From: a virus
IMG/VR virus record: IMGVR_UViG_3300021378_000069
Location: 1-37,846 of that record
DNA: 37,846 nt
Strand: one strand, 5' to 3'
The notes beneath the pieces are model-generated. The model saw nothing but the letters and a program-made list of their open reading frames with translations, made no database searches and had not been told where the DNA came from. Shown here piece after piece: positions 1 to 9,188 of the stretch. Position 1 is the first letter of the stretch, and each line of letters opens with the position of its first letter. A program made the translations under genes and the position numbers.

Positions 1-145
1 GGCCGAGGGAATATATAAAGGTACAATGCAGTTGTGGCCTACGCCAAAGGGGTGCATAGTAACAGAAATTGTGGTATATCCACGTAAGCGAATGTTAAAC
101 GTGTTCCTTGGGGGCGGCGAATTGGATCAGATTTTGGATATGCAC
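1..145. repeat. Left copy of terminal redundancy
   Basis: This stretch repeats at 37702-37846. Positions 20-145 (126 bases) are identical; positions 1, 4, 7 and 19 differ. Every difference falls at the third base of a codon of the gene that runs through the junction, and all are synonymous. The repeat shows that the sequence closes on itself. Either it is a genuine terminal redundancy or it is the overlap an assembler leaves when it walks round a circular or permuted genome; I favour the latter. Confidence 0.95.
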
Positions 146-280
146 AAAGATGTGATACAGTGGGCTAAAGCGCAAGGATGCACAGCACTAACCATGACGG
201 GGCGTGTAGGCTGGAAAAAACCATTGGCGAAACATGGCTGGAAGCAGTTACATTCGTCTTATGTTAAGGAGTTTGAATAA
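2..280 (+). CDS. Small GNAT-like virion-region protein (3' part; gene starts at 37619)
   Basis: The reading frame is open to the left edge and continues the gene that begins at 37619; across the circular junction the full protein is 120 residues. The first ATG inside this copy (26) is internal and not the true start. The C-terminal half, with a helix followed by a GR.GW...L..HGWK pattern, resembles the last helix and strands of GNAT N-acetyltransferase folds. A small protein of this type often sits beside tail genes in short-tailed phages. I see no clear acetyl-CoA pyrophosphate loop, so activity is doubtful. The stop overlaps the ATG of the next gene at 280, so the two are translationally coupled. 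Confidence 0.75.
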   Translation, partial: AEGIYKGTMQLWPTPKGCIVTEIVVYPRKRMLNVFLGGGELDQILDMHKDVIQWAKAQGCTALTMTGRVGWKKPLAKHGWKQLHSSYVKEFE

Positions 281-1590
281 TGTCAGGTGGCAAAGGCGGA
301 TCAACATCATCAAGTGTTGAAATCCCAGAATACATTGAGAAAGCGGCGCAGCGTAACTTAAATAAAGCTGAACGTATTTCACAGCTTGGTTATGTTCCAT
401 ACTATGGCCCAGACGTAGCTGCATTCACTCCAATGCAACAAGCATCATTCCAGAATACGGCTGACGTTGCAGGCGCATTCGGTATGGGAACGCCAATGAG
501 CCAGCAAGATATAATGGGTGGCATGGGAGCGCCTACACAATATGCTGGCGGCGTAAGTGGTTATTCATCAGCTCCAATATATGAGCAATCTTTAAATGCG
601 CTTGCAATGGAAAGGCCAGCACAGAAAGCATATATGGATAGCTTCTTTATTAATCCATATTCTGGCACTCCCGGCTCAAACGCACCAATGCCAATAGATT
701 ATAATATGTATCCAACATATGCAGAGACACAGCGCGCAGCTGAAGAAACCGCAAGAATGGAAGCTATGCGCCGTGAGCAACGCAGTGACGATAATTACCA
801 AAGACTACTAGATCAAATGGCAAAGCAGTCAGTCAATCCTGATATTGATTACACAGATGGATTTACCGCATCAAATGGTCAAGTTGTAGGTACGTTAGAC
901 CCAAGTTATGACCCTAACTTCTCAGGTACAACATATTCTGCATCTCCTTTTGAAATTGGTTCAACAACTGCCGGCACTAATTATGCAACGTATGATGAAT
1001 CACAAGGATTTACAGCACCGGGCATTTTGGGAATGGTTCAAAACGTAATAGCTCCAAGACCAAAAGATGATCTTGACGCAAGCTTTCAAAATCCTAACAC
1101 AACATCAATTGTCTCAATGGGTTATGATGCTGGCGAAGTTGATCCAAGACTAGCCGCAGCGGCTGGTTACACAGATCAAACAAAATTACGTGAAGATGGC
1201 CTTGCTAAAAAAGCAGGCGACTACGGAATATTCAGTGGACGTGGCACAGATGGTCAAGGTAACTTTGGCGTTGTTGGCGATCTTGCTGGCGCAGTTGGTG
1301 ATATGACAGGCTTTACTAGTTATAACACACCAGATGTAGTTGCTCAGCGCCAAGCGGCTGAAGCACAGCGTATGGCTTCTGAAAGAGTAGCTAGAGAAAC
1401 GGCATTAGCACAAGCTGAACAGGCAAGAGCCGCTCAAGCTCAAGCATCTCAAGCCGCAAGAGAGCAGGCAATAAGAAATGCTCAAGCCGCCGCCGCTCAG
1501 CAAAATAGAGATAGAAATAGAGATACAACTTCAGCCGCTCAAGCAAATTCAAGAGCGCAAATAGACAGAGAACGTGATAGTTATTATTAA
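280..1590 (+). CDS. Probable internal virion / DNA-ejection protein, 436 aa
   Basis: The product is an unnamed virion-associated protein. It opens with a Gly/Ser-rich MSGGKGGS tail, has a helical stretch at about residues 15-60, a Tyr/Pro/Gly-rich middle (60-330), and ends in a long Ala/Gln/Arg coiled coil (about 355-430). It starts one base into the stop of the preceding gene (TAATG). Low-complexity, Ala-rich and helical composition, and its place at the head of four similar genes before the portal, are what one expects of ejection proteins (compare P22 gp7/gp20/gp16 in role, not sequence). I recognise no catalytic motif. Confidence 0.7.
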   Translation: MSGGKGGSTSSSVEIPEYIEKAAQRNLNKAERISQLGYVPYYGPDVAAFTPMQQASFQNTADVAGAFGMGTPMSQQDIMGGMGAPTQYAGGVSGYSSAPIYEQSLNALAMERPAQKAYMDSFFINPYSGTPGSNAPMPIDYNMYPTYAETQRAAEETARMEAMRREQRSDDNYQRLLDQMAKQSVNPDIDYTDGFTASNGQVVGTLDPSYDPNFSGTTYSASPFEIGSTTAGTNYATYDESQGFTAPGILGMVQNVIAPRPKDDLDASFQNPNTTSIVSMGYDAGEVDPRLAAAAGYTDQTKLREDGLAKKAGDYGIFSGRGTDGQGNFGVVGDLAGAVGDMTGFTSYNTPDVVAQRQAAEAQRMASERVARETALAQAEQARAAQAQASQAAREQAIRNAQAAAAQQNRDRNRDTTSAAQANSRAQIDRERDSYY

Positions 1591-1630
1591 ATGAATAAGA
1601 TGACTAATTTTAAAAGAAAAGAGGCTTAAC

Positions 1631-2662
1631 ATGGCTGGCGGTGGACAAATGAGAACAATGGGAAAAGATGGAATGCCCGTAACGGGCGTAAGTGATATTA
1701 CTCCAATGCCATCAGCACCAATGCCTGGTGGTAAGGGTGGCGGTAATGGCGAAATGCCAAAAGCTATGCCAGCTCCAGCACCATCTACACAATACTCACC
1801 AATGGCAGCTCCAGCACAACCACAAGGGTTTAACGTAAACCAAGCTGCGGCTGGCGGATTGCAGCAAGCATTCCAAGGTACACAGCAAGCAATGCAAGGG
1901 CCAAACATTGGTCAGTTTATGAACCCATACACAAAGCAAGTTACGCAAAACACGTTAGCTGATCTTGAAAGACAACGGCAAATGCAGATGAACACGTTAG
2001 GAGCGCAAGCTTCAGGTGCTAGGGCATTTGGCGGCTCAAGGCATGGCGTAGCAGAAGCCTTAACTAATGAAGGATTTGCAAGGCAAGGCGCACAAGCGTT
2101 TGGCAATCTGCAACAGCAAGGGTTCAACACGGCACTGCAAGCAGCTCAAGCACAGCAGGGCAGACAAATGGCTGGCGCGGCTCAACTTGGTCAACTTGGT
2201 CAGCAAGCATTTGGTACAGGCCAAGCGATACAGCAACAGCAAGCCCAACAAGGTCTGCTACAGCAAGGTTTACAGCAAGCACTCATTGATGCGGCTAAAC
2301 AACAATATGCAGGTTACACTAATGCGCCACAAGCTGCATTGAATGCCCCACTGCAAGCACTTGGCGTTGCACAGCAAGGTGGCGCTAAAGATGTAGTACA
2401 ATCACAAAACCCCGGTTTATTTAGTTACTTACAAACTGCGGCTGCCCTTTGCTGGGTTGCCCGTGAAGTTTACGGCGAGCAAGACCCTAAATGGATGCAG
2501 TTTAGAGAATGGGTTATCGGTCATTCACCTGATTGGTTCTATAAAGCATATAGCAACTACGGCGAAAAATTTGCTAAAGTTGTTCGTAAAGTGCCAGCAA
2601 TTAAAATTATCTTACGCCCATTTATGGATGCTAAAAGAAAGAGCATAGGATATAAAGCATGA
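1631..2662 (+). CDS. Gln/Ala/Gly-rich virion protein with conserved C-terminal Trp-rich domain, 343 aa
   Basis: Residues 1-70 are Gly/Pro/Met-rich. Residues 75-255 are extremely Gln/Ala-rich with heptad-like QQA repeats, probably a helical bundle or coiled coil. The last ~70 residues form a compact different domain beginning LCWVAREVYG, rich in Trp, Tyr and basic residues, and resembling a module found at the C-terminus of phage virion proteins. A purine-rich RBS (AAAGAGGC) precedes the ATG by a few bases. The stop overlaps the next start by four bases. I infer an internal or ejected virion protein; the C-terminal module could be a docking or membrane-active tail. Confidence 0.7.
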   Translation: MAGGGQMRTMGKDGMPVTGVSDITPMPSAPMPGGKGGGNGEMPKAMPAPAPSTQYSPMAAPAQPQGFNVNQAAAGGLQQAFQGTQQAMQGPNIGQFMNPYTKQVTQNTLADLERQRQMQMNTLGAQASGARAFGGSRHGVAEALTNEGFARQGAQAFGNLQQQGFNTALQAAQAQQGRQMAGAAQLGQLGQQAFGTGQAIQQQQAQQGLLQQGLQQALIDAAKQQYAGYTNAPQAALNAPLQALGVAQQGGAKDVVQSQNPGLFSYLQTAAALCWVAREVYGEQDPKWMQFREWVIGHSPDWFYKAYSNYGEKFAKVVRKVPAIKIILRPFMDAKRKSIGYKA

Positions 2663-3576
2663 TAAAAAAACCTGAACAAATCATTCAAGATCAAATGAAC
2701 CCATCGCAATCTCGCGGCGGGTTTGGTGGCTTACTTGACTATGCCAGAGAGCGTAACGAAACTACTGGGTTAAACAGGATGCAAAACTTTGCAGCTGCAC
2801 TTGATCCATTAATCATGCCAGAGATGCGTGCAGGTGAAGGCATTCGTGAACGTGGTATGCAACGTGTAGCTGCGGGTAATTTAAATAAAACTGTAGAGTG
2901 GTTAAAAAACAATGATTACGCAGACGCGGCTGCTGTTATAGAAGCTAACCCATCTGCCGCATCAAATGTGGTAAGTGCTATTTTATCAAACAGAATGAAG
3001 CCTAAAGATACATTTAGAATAGCTACGCCAGAAGAGGCAAAATCATACGGCGCTCTTGCTGGTCAATTTGATAGCAATGGTAAATTTTATCCAACACAAA
3101 GTGTTGAGTTATCAGAGACTTTAACAGGTGCAAATAAAAGTGCAGCCCAAAAAGCAGTTACTTTTTATGAAACAGCTATGGACTCTATAGGATCTTATAA
3201 GAATATAGCTAAAAGAGGTGGCATAGGTGTTATGCCGGGTACGCAACAAGATCTATTGAAAGCAGCTAGAGTTAATATAAAAATGCAATTAAAAGATTTG
3301 TTTGGTCTTGGTATTCTTTCAGAGTCAGACGAAAAGTTATTAGATGACTTAGTATTTGATGTTACAGACCCTAAAAATTATGTTGTAGAACTTTTAGGCG
3401 GCGGAAGCGCCATAGATAGATTTACGGCGTCAATGGAGAATTTACAAGATCAAATGAAAATATTGGTTGCTCCACAAATTAGAAACTTGGGTATTGAAGA
3501 TCCACTTGCTAACAGACCGGGTAAAGTTAACAACAACGGATTTGCTGTAACAAGTGTAGTACCGGGAAAAGAATAA
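2659..3576 (+). CDS. Probable ejection/internal virion protein, 305 aa
   Basis: This mainly helical protein begins in an ATGA overlap with the gene before it. The N-terminal part carries QSRGGFGGLLDYARERNET and MPEMRAGEGIRERGMQRV helices, a pattern common in marine podovirus internal proteins. The middle (about 150-270) is a charged helical region. No signal peptide or enzyme motif is visible. Its place between two other presumed ejection proteins, in one co-translated run ending at the portal, is the main evidence for function. It could also be a head-tail accessory protein. Confidence 0.65.
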   Translation: MIKKPEQIIQDQMNPSQSRGGFGGLLDYARERNETTGLNRMQNFAAALDPLIMPEMRAGEGIRERGMQRVAAGNLNKTVEWLKNNDYADAAAVIEANPSAASNVVSAILSNRMKPKDTFRIATPEEAKSYGALAGQFDSNGKFYPTQSVELSETLTGANKSAAQKAVTFYETAMDSIGSYKNIAKRGGIGVMPGTQQDLLKAARVNIKMQLKDLFGLGILSESDEKLLDDLVFDVTDPKNYVVELLGGGSAIDRFTASMENLQDQMKILVAPQIRNLGIEDPLANRPGKVNNNGFAVTSVVPGKE

Positions 3577-3577
3577 T

Positions 3578-5815
3578 ATGGATAAATTTCAAATAATGAC
3601 ACCCGATGGTTATGAGGTTGAAGTTTCTGCGTCTAGCCAAGAAGAGGCATTAGAAAAAGCAAAATCTAACTATAAGAAATTACCACGCATTATTAAAAAG
3701 ATGGATGGTAATGTGCGTATATTTGAGCAGAATGATGGCAAAAGATATTTAGTTAGCCCATCATATTCTACATCTAATCAAGAAAGAATAAACGCTATAT
3801 TGGAAGGTAAGGCAGACGCAGGCCAAACGTCTAAGTCTAGTTTTTACCAAAGTATATTAGATAAGTATCCATTAGCATCAAGAGCTGCGGCCTATCTTGG
3901 TCAAATACCGTTTGCGGGAAAATACACTGATGAGGCTATGGGTCAGACTTTTGGTGAGCAAGCTGCTATAGCAACAAGAGCAGCTCAGTCAGCTATGGCA
4001 AGTGAGCGCCCAAAAGAAAACTTAGCAATAGGTTTAGGAAGCGGTGTTATTAATTCTGCTGCCATGTTGGCGGCCTTACCAGCAAATGTTACATCTGCGT
4101 TAGCTGGCCCTTTAACATCTACAACTATTCCTACAATTACGCGCGGTGTAGCAACTGGCGCAGCATTAGGTACAGTAGAAGGTGCTGTATCTGGGTTTGG
4201 TGAGGGCGAGACAACTCAAGACAGAATTGAAAGCGCCAAACAGGGCGCAGCATTTGGAGCTGGAGGTGGAGCAATCTTTGGCGCTGCTGCTCCTATAGTT
4301 GGAAAAGGAATTAAAAATCTAGCAGATTATGTTAAGCAATCTGATCTAAACGTAATATCTAAAAGTTTAAATATATCCAGAGACGCAGCTAAAGTTATTA
4401 AAACTGCATTTCAAACCGGTGGCGATATAGATAGCGCTTTAGCATCTATCAAGAAAGCTGGTGATGAGGGAATGCTTGCTGATGCTGGTATAGCGGCGCA
4501 GTCTTTACTTGATGCTTCAGCTGCAAGCGGTGGCAAGGCTTCAGGTATTGCTAGAACTGCAATTGATGAGCGCATGGCTACAACTGGTAAAAACTTAGAT
4601 GCTACATTTAATGAAGTGTTAGGCGAAGCGCCACTTGGCCCTAAAACTGCTGTGAGAAATATTGCAGAGAGAACCAAAGATCAAAGGGCTGATTTGTATG
4701 GTCAAGCATATAATTCACCAATTGATTACAGTTCAGTTCAGGGTAATAACATTTTTAAAGTATTGGATAGAACGCCAGACAATATCTTGTCAAAAGCAAT
4801 AGCTGACGCAAATGAAGCTATACAAATAAGCGGTATGCCAGCAAATAAACAAATAAAAATTATTGTTGGTGATAATGGTAAAATTATGTTTAGCGAGTTG
4901 CCAAACGTCATGCAGCTAGATGAACTTAAAAAATCATTACAATCTATAGCATATGAAAATGTTGACGAATTTGGAAGATTAACAGGCAAAGGCTCTAATT
5001 ATAATAATTTAGCTACAGATTTGCGTAATGCTCTTTCTGAAGCTGTACCTGTATATGGCAATGCAGTTACAATTGGTGGCGATAAAATAGCTGAAGAGCG
5101 TGCGTTTAAATTAGGCGCAGACTTGTTAAAAACAAACACACAGCTTGAAGATGTATTAAGTGAATTTGGGGAGAATGTTTCTGCATCTCAAGTTAATGCA
5201 GCTAAATCAGGATTAAGAAATTATATAGAAACAGCAATTGGAAATGTTAAGGCTATTGCATCTGACCCTACAGCAGAAGCTATTGATGCTAGACAAGTTA
5301 TAAAGGTTGTGACTGATTTAAGCTCTGATAACTCCAGAAACAAAATAAAAGCATTGTTAGGAAAAGAAGCAGACGTATTGCTAGGCCAAATAGATGAGGC
5401 AGCGCAATCTGCTGTGGTAAAAGCGTCTATGGCAGTTAATTCTAAAACAGCGCAAAGAACAGCAATTCGTGAAACTGTGGAAGAAATTATAAAGCCGGGA
5501 ATAATTGGAACTGCTGCGAGAGGCGAACCATTGCAAGTATCGCAAAAAGTTATACAAGCAATATCAGGGCAAACTGATGAGTTTACTGAAGGCCAAAAGC
5601 AAAAAGTGTTTGAAGAGGTAGCTAGAGCATTGACAGAGAAAAAAGGCAAATCTGCACAAGCAGCTTTAAATTTAATGTCTAATGCTATGAGAGGACAAAA
5701 TTTAACAGACGCACAAAACAGGTTTTTAGCACAACAAATATCATTGATAATGTATGGCGGCGTTACGCCAGCTGCATCAGACGCATCAGCAAATTTTCTG
5801 AACGAAGGTAAGTAA
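3578..5815 (+). CDS. Large probable internal virion / DNA-ejection protein, 745 aa
   Basis: Residues 1-35 form a small alpha/beta-looking module (F.I.TPDGYEVEV followed by an EEALEKA helix) that recurs at the start of large phage internal proteins. Residues about 147-245 are Ala/Gly-rich and hydrophobic with small-residue repeats, and could insert into membrane after ejection. The remaining ~500 residues are long amphipathic helices with an alternating charge pattern. The start lies two bases after the preceding stop, and the portal starts one base after this stop (TAAAATG). Size and composition fit the largest ejection protein, in the role of P22 gp16 or T7 gp16, but no transglycosylase motif is seen. 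Confidence 0.7.
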   Translation: MDKFQIMTPDGYEVEVSASSQEEALEKAKSNYKKLPRIIKKMDGNVRIFEQNDGKRYLVSPSYSTSNQERINAILEGKADAGQTSKSSFYQSILDKYPLASRAAAYLGQIPFAGKYTDEAMGQTFGEQAAIATRAAQSAMASERPKENLAIGLGSGVINSAAMLAALPANVTSALAGPLTSTTIPTITRGVATGAALGTVEGAVSGFGEGETTQDRIESAKQGAAFGAGGGAIFGAAAPIVGKGIKNLADYVKQSDLNVISKSLNISRDAAKVIKTAFQTGGDIDSALASIKKAGDEGMLADAGIAAQSLLDASAASGGKASGIARTAIDERMATTGKNLDATFNEVLGEAPLGPKTAVRNIAERTKDQRADLYGQAYNSPIDYSSVQGNNIFKVLDRTPDNILSKAIADANEAIQISGMPANKQIKIIVGDNGKIMFSELPNVMQLDELKKSLQSIAYENVDEFGRLTGKGSNYNNLATDLRNALSEAVPVYGNAVTIGGDKIAEERAFKLGADLLKTNTQLEDVLSEFGENVSASQVNAAKSGLRNYIETAIGNVKAIASDPTAEAIDARQVIKVVTDLSSDNSRNKIKALLGKEADVLLGQIDEAAQSAVVKASMAVNSKTAQRTAIRETVEEIIKPGIIGTAARGEPLQVSQKVIQAISGQTDEFTEGQKQKVFEEVARALTEKKGKSAQAALNLMSNAMRGQNLTDAQNRFLAQQISLIMYGGVTPAASDASANFLNEGK

Positions 5816-5816
5816 A

Positions 5817-7901
5817 ATGGAATTAAAACCAAAGTCACGTAGAGAAGTCGAAGGCATAGTACAGGATGCTATTGCAAGTGCAGTGGATTTTGTTGAAAGC
5901 GAAATAAGCCAAGACAGAATTAAAGCACAGCGATACTATGATGGTGAAGTTGACCTTGGTTATGAAGATGGCAGAAGCAAAGTTGTAGCTACAAAAGTAC
6001 GTGATACCGTACGTGCTGTAAAACCAAGCTTAATGCGTATATTTTTAAGTACAGCGAAACCAGTGGAGTTTGTTCCACATGGTGCAGAAGATGTAGCAAT
6101 GGCAGAACAAGCTACTGAATTTATGCACCATGAGTTTACACGTTTAAATGGCTACCGGGTAATTAATGATGCATTCCAAGATGCACTTGTGAAGAAGCAA
6201 GGTATCGTAAAGGCATACTGGATGACATATCCGGAAGCAGAGATATACACGTTTACAGACCTTAACGATGATGAACTGGCATATCTTACAGATGATGATG
6301 AAGTAAGCATATTGGAGCAAACTACAGAAATGAGCATCTCAATGGATGAGATGGGCATGGAAATAGAAACACCCTCACATAGTATAAAGATTAGCCGCCA
6401 GCAAGAAAAAGGCGAACTATGCATTGAAAGCGTGCCACCCGAAGAGTTCTTCATTAACCGTGATGCACGCAATCTTAAAGATGCTTACTTGGTGGCTCAC
6501 AGAACTGAAATGCGTGCAGGCGATTTAATAGCAATGGGGTATGACCCTGAAGTTGTACTGGATTTAAACAGCTTTGATAATGGGTCAGAGATGACTGAAG
6601 CTGAAGTGCATGAAAGACGTGGCTATGACTTGGATACATCTGATGAAGATGAGCAAGACCCGTCAATGAAGAATGTAACTGTGACAGAAGCATATATGCG
6701 AATAGATGCTGATGGCACTGGCATACCTGTATTACATAAGATTACCTGCGGTGGTACATCATATGAGATGCTAGACTTTGAGCCATGCGATGAGTTACCT
6801 TTTGCTAAGTTTGAAATAGACCCAGAGCCACACACATTCTACGGACGATCACTAGCTGAAATAGTTATGGATGACCAAGACGCAGCTACATCAATATTAC
6901 GCTCAATCCTAGACAATGTGGCAATGACAAACAATCCACGTTTGGCGGTCATAGAAGGCGCAGCTAACATTGATGACGTGTTAAATAACGAGATTGGTGC
7001 AATTGTAAGAATGCGCCAAGCTGGTGCAGTACAAGACTTGTCAGTTCCATTTACTGCTGGGCAGACGTTAGGTGCATTAACTTACCTAGATAGCCTTGTA
7101 GAGACTAAAACAGGCGTCTCACGGGCTTCTATGGGGTTAGACCCAGATGCAATGCAATCAACAACTAAAGCAGCTGTGCAAGCTACTGTGCAAGCCGCAG
7201 CAGGCCAAGTTGAAGTTATGGTGCGTAACCTAGCAGATGGCATGAGAGACTTGTTTGGCATAATGCTACGCCTATCAAACAAGAATGTAGATGAAGAGCA
7301 AATGATGCGCATGAATGGCACATTTGTGCCAGTTGATCCTAGAGTATGGGATAGCTCAATGGACGTTAGCATTAATGTTGGATTAGGCACTGGACGTGAA
7401 GAAGAGAAAGCTATGGCACTTAGCCAAGCATTACAAATGCAGACTATGGTTTACCAGACATACGGACCTATGAATGGTTTGGTTAGCATGACTAATATCC
7501 GCAATACTCTGGCGGATCAATTAGCTGTATCTGGCATACGAAACGCTGATCGTTATTTCGCACCAATTACTGAAGAAATTGAAGCTCAAATGCTACAGCA
7601 ACAACAAGCAGCACAAGCACAACAAGGCGAAGGCCAAGACCCGAATGCTGCATTCTTGCAGGCAGAACAAATGAAAGCACAAGTTAAGATGCAATCAGAC
7701 GCCGCCAAGATGCAATTAGATGCACAGAAAGCCGCCGCGGACAATGATTTAAAACGAGATCAGATGGCGCAAGACTTACTGGTTGATGCAGCTAAAGTCT
7801 ATGGTGAGTATGGAACATCAGTTGATGTTGCCCGCATACAAGCGGAGCAAGATAAAGTGAGAATGATTGGTGAAATGGCACAAGGTACTCCACAGCAATG
7901 A
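5817..7901 (+). CDS. Portal protein, P22-like, 694 aa
   Basis: The protein forms the dodecameric head-vertex ring through which DNA is packaged and ejected. The N-terminal region (RYYDGEVDLGYEDGRSKVVATKVRDTVRAVKPSLMRIFLS) is characteristic of P22-type portals, as is the central stretch around 335-420 (FAKFEIDPEPHTFYGRSLAEI ... DNVAMTNNPRLAVIEGA). The C-terminal ~110 residues are Gln/Ala-rich and coiled-coil-forming, which matches the helical barrel of P22-type portals, and the length is close to P22 gp1. It overlaps the next gene by four bases (ATGA). Unusually it is 20 kb away from the terminase in this map, after the ejection proteins. Confidence 0.9.
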   Translation: MELKPKSRREVEGIVQDAIASAVDFVESEISQDRIKAQRYYDGEVDLGYEDGRSKVVATKVRDTVRAVKPSLMRIFLSTAKPVEFVPHGAEDVAMAEQATEFMHHEFTRLNGYRVINDAFQDALVKKQGIVKAYWMTYPEAEIYTFTDLNDDELAYLTDDDEVSILEQTTEMSISMDEMGMEIETPSHSIKISRQQEKGELCIESVPPEEFFINRDARNLKDAYLVAHRTEMRAGDLIAMGYDPEVVLDLNSFDNGSEMTEAEVHERRGYDLDTSDEDEQDPSMKNVTVTEAYMRIDADGTGIPVLHKITCGGTSYEMLDFEPCDELPFAKFEIDPEPHTFYGRSLAEIVMDDQDAATSILRSILDNVAMTNNPRLAVIEGAANIDDVLNNEIGAIVRMRQAGAVQDLSVPFTAGQTLGALTYLDSLVETKTGVSRASMGLDPDAMQSTTKAAVQATVQAAAGQVEVMVRNLADGMRDLFGIMLRLSNKNVDEEQMMRMNGTFVPVDPRVWDSSMDVSINVGLGTGREEEKAMALSQALQMQTMVYQTYGPMNGLVSMTNIRNTLADQLAVSGIRNADRYFAPITEEIEAQMLQQQQAAQAQQGEGQDPNAAFLQAEQMKAQVKMQSDAAKMQLDAQKAAADNDLKRDQMAQDLLVDAAKVYGEYGTSVDVARIQAEQDKVRMIGEMAQGTPQQ

Positions 7902-8140
7902 CAACAGAAATACGCATAAACGCAGATGAGGCTAAACGTCTGAAAAATGACACAGCTTTCAAGAACTTTATGCAACAGGTACGCGATGACCAAATGAGGT
8001 TATTCGCTGACAGTAGTGCATCAGACGTTGATGTACGTGAAGATGCTCACGCAATACTGCGTGCAGTGAACCAGATTGAAATTAAACTCGACGCTTCAAT
8101 ACAAGCAGAGATAATTTTAGATCGCAAACAAAGGAAGTAG
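7898..8140 (+). CDS. Small hypothetical protein between portal and scaffold, 80 aa
   Basis: A short charged, all-helical protein starting in an ATGA overlap with the portal gene. It contains KNFMQQVRDDQMRLFADS and a following Asp/Glu-rich helix. Small proteins of this size and position, between portal and scaffold genes, recur in podoviruses and are probably assembly factors, but I know of no established function. The scaffold start follows five bases after the stop. Confidence 0.7.
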   Translation: MTTEIRINADEAKRLKNDTAFKNFMQQVRDDQMRLFADSSASDVDVREDAHAILRAVNQIEIKLDASIQAEIILDRKQRK

Positions 8141-8145
8141 CACCG

Positions 8146-9147
8146 ATGGAATCGACTACCCTAGACCAAGCTGTAGAAAGCTTATTATCACCCGCCCCAG
8201 AAGATACTGGTGGCGATAATCTTAGCGAAGCTGTAGATCAAATCACTGAACCTGAAGATGACGATCAGGGTGAGGAGATTGAGGCTGTAGCCGAAAGCGA
8301 TGATGACGCTGAAGAAGAAGCATCCAGCGAACAAGATGATGAAGAATATGATCTTGAAGATGTGGACGTTGACGACGAAGACCCTGTAGAGGCTACTGAA
8401 GACACCAAGCTTATCCCCATCAAAGTTGATGGAAAAGAAGAGCATTGGACACTGGATCAGCTCAAGCAATCTGCTGCGGGACAAGCGGCAATTAATAAGC
8501 GGTTTCAAGAGGCTGCCGAGGTACGAAAGAATCTCGAACAGCAACAAGCCGTATTGCAACAGCAGCAGGCACAAATTGTCCAGCTGCATCAGCAAGCTAC
8601 ACAAGGTGGTTTACAAGCTCCAACCCCACCATCAAGAGAGTTATTCGAAAGTGATCCGATAGGATACATGGAAGAAAAACTCAAATACGATGAGGCGAAG
8701 ACACAGTATGACCAAAATGTGTTCCAACTCCAAGGCGTACAAAGGCAACGTATGCAAGCTCAACAAGAGGCTCACCAAGCCTACCTTCAAGAGCAAGCAC
8801 AAGTTCTGCAAGAGTACATCCCTGAAATAGTTGATCCTAAGAAGGGTCAAGGACTTAAAGATGCACTTGTCGAAACTGGCGTTTCATACGGATTTTCCGC
8901 AGAAGAAATGCAGGGTGTGACAGATGCTAGATATGTACGAGCATTAAATGATGCGCGCAAATATCGTGAGTTGGTGGCTAAAAAGAAATCAGTACAGACT
9001 AAGAGCAATAAAGCTCGCCCTGTAGTGAAAGCTGGTGCAAAGAAAAGACAAGATGGAAATGCTGCAAACCGTAAAAAAGCGCAACAGCGCTTGCAGAAGA
9101 CAGGTTCAATCGATGATGCATTGAACTTGATAATTGGTGAAAGTTAA
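8146..9147 (+). CDS. Capsid scaffolding protein, 333 aa
   Basis: It guides capsid assembly and is expected to leave the shell before DNA enters. Residues 1-85 are very acidic (runs of Asp/Glu). Residues about 85-125 hold a conserved-looking KVDGKEEHWTLDQLKQSAAG segment seen in phage scaffolds, which likely precedes the coiled coil. Residues 125-240 are Gln-rich coiled coil, and the C-terminus is strongly basic, as needed for coat binding. The gene lies directly before the major capsid protein, the normal order. An AGGAAG RBS lies about ten bases upstream. Confidence 0.85.
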   Translation: MESTTLDQAVESLLSPAPEDTGGDNLSEAVDQITEPEDDDQGEEIEAVAESDDDAEEEASSEQDDEEYDLEDVDVDDEDPVEATEDTKLIPIKVDGKEEHWTLDQLKQSAAGQAAINKRFQEAAEVRKNLEQQQAVLQQQQAQIVQLHQQATQGGLQAPTPPSRELFESDPIGYMEEKLKYDEAKTQYDQNVFQLQGVQRQRMQAQQEAHQAYLQEQAQVLQEYIPEIVDPKKGQGLKDALVETGVSYGFSAEEMQGVTDARYVRALNDARKYRELVAKKKSVQTKSNKARPVVKAGAKKRQDGNAANRKKAQQRLQKTGSIDDALNLIIGES

Positions 9148-9188
9148 TACATTAAGTATTGCTTCTTAGTCCTTGAAAGGGAAAAAAC

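Noticed and set aside
5221-5838. 205-codon minus-strand reading frame
   Set aside because: Lies wholly antisense to the large ejection protein; composition (Cys, Ile, Ser rich without domains) is typical of a reverse-frame shadow.
8188-8604. 138-codon minus-strand hydrophobic reading frame
   Set aside because: Antisense to the acidic scaffold; GAT/GAA codons read backwards give Ile/Phe runs, which mimic membrane segments.
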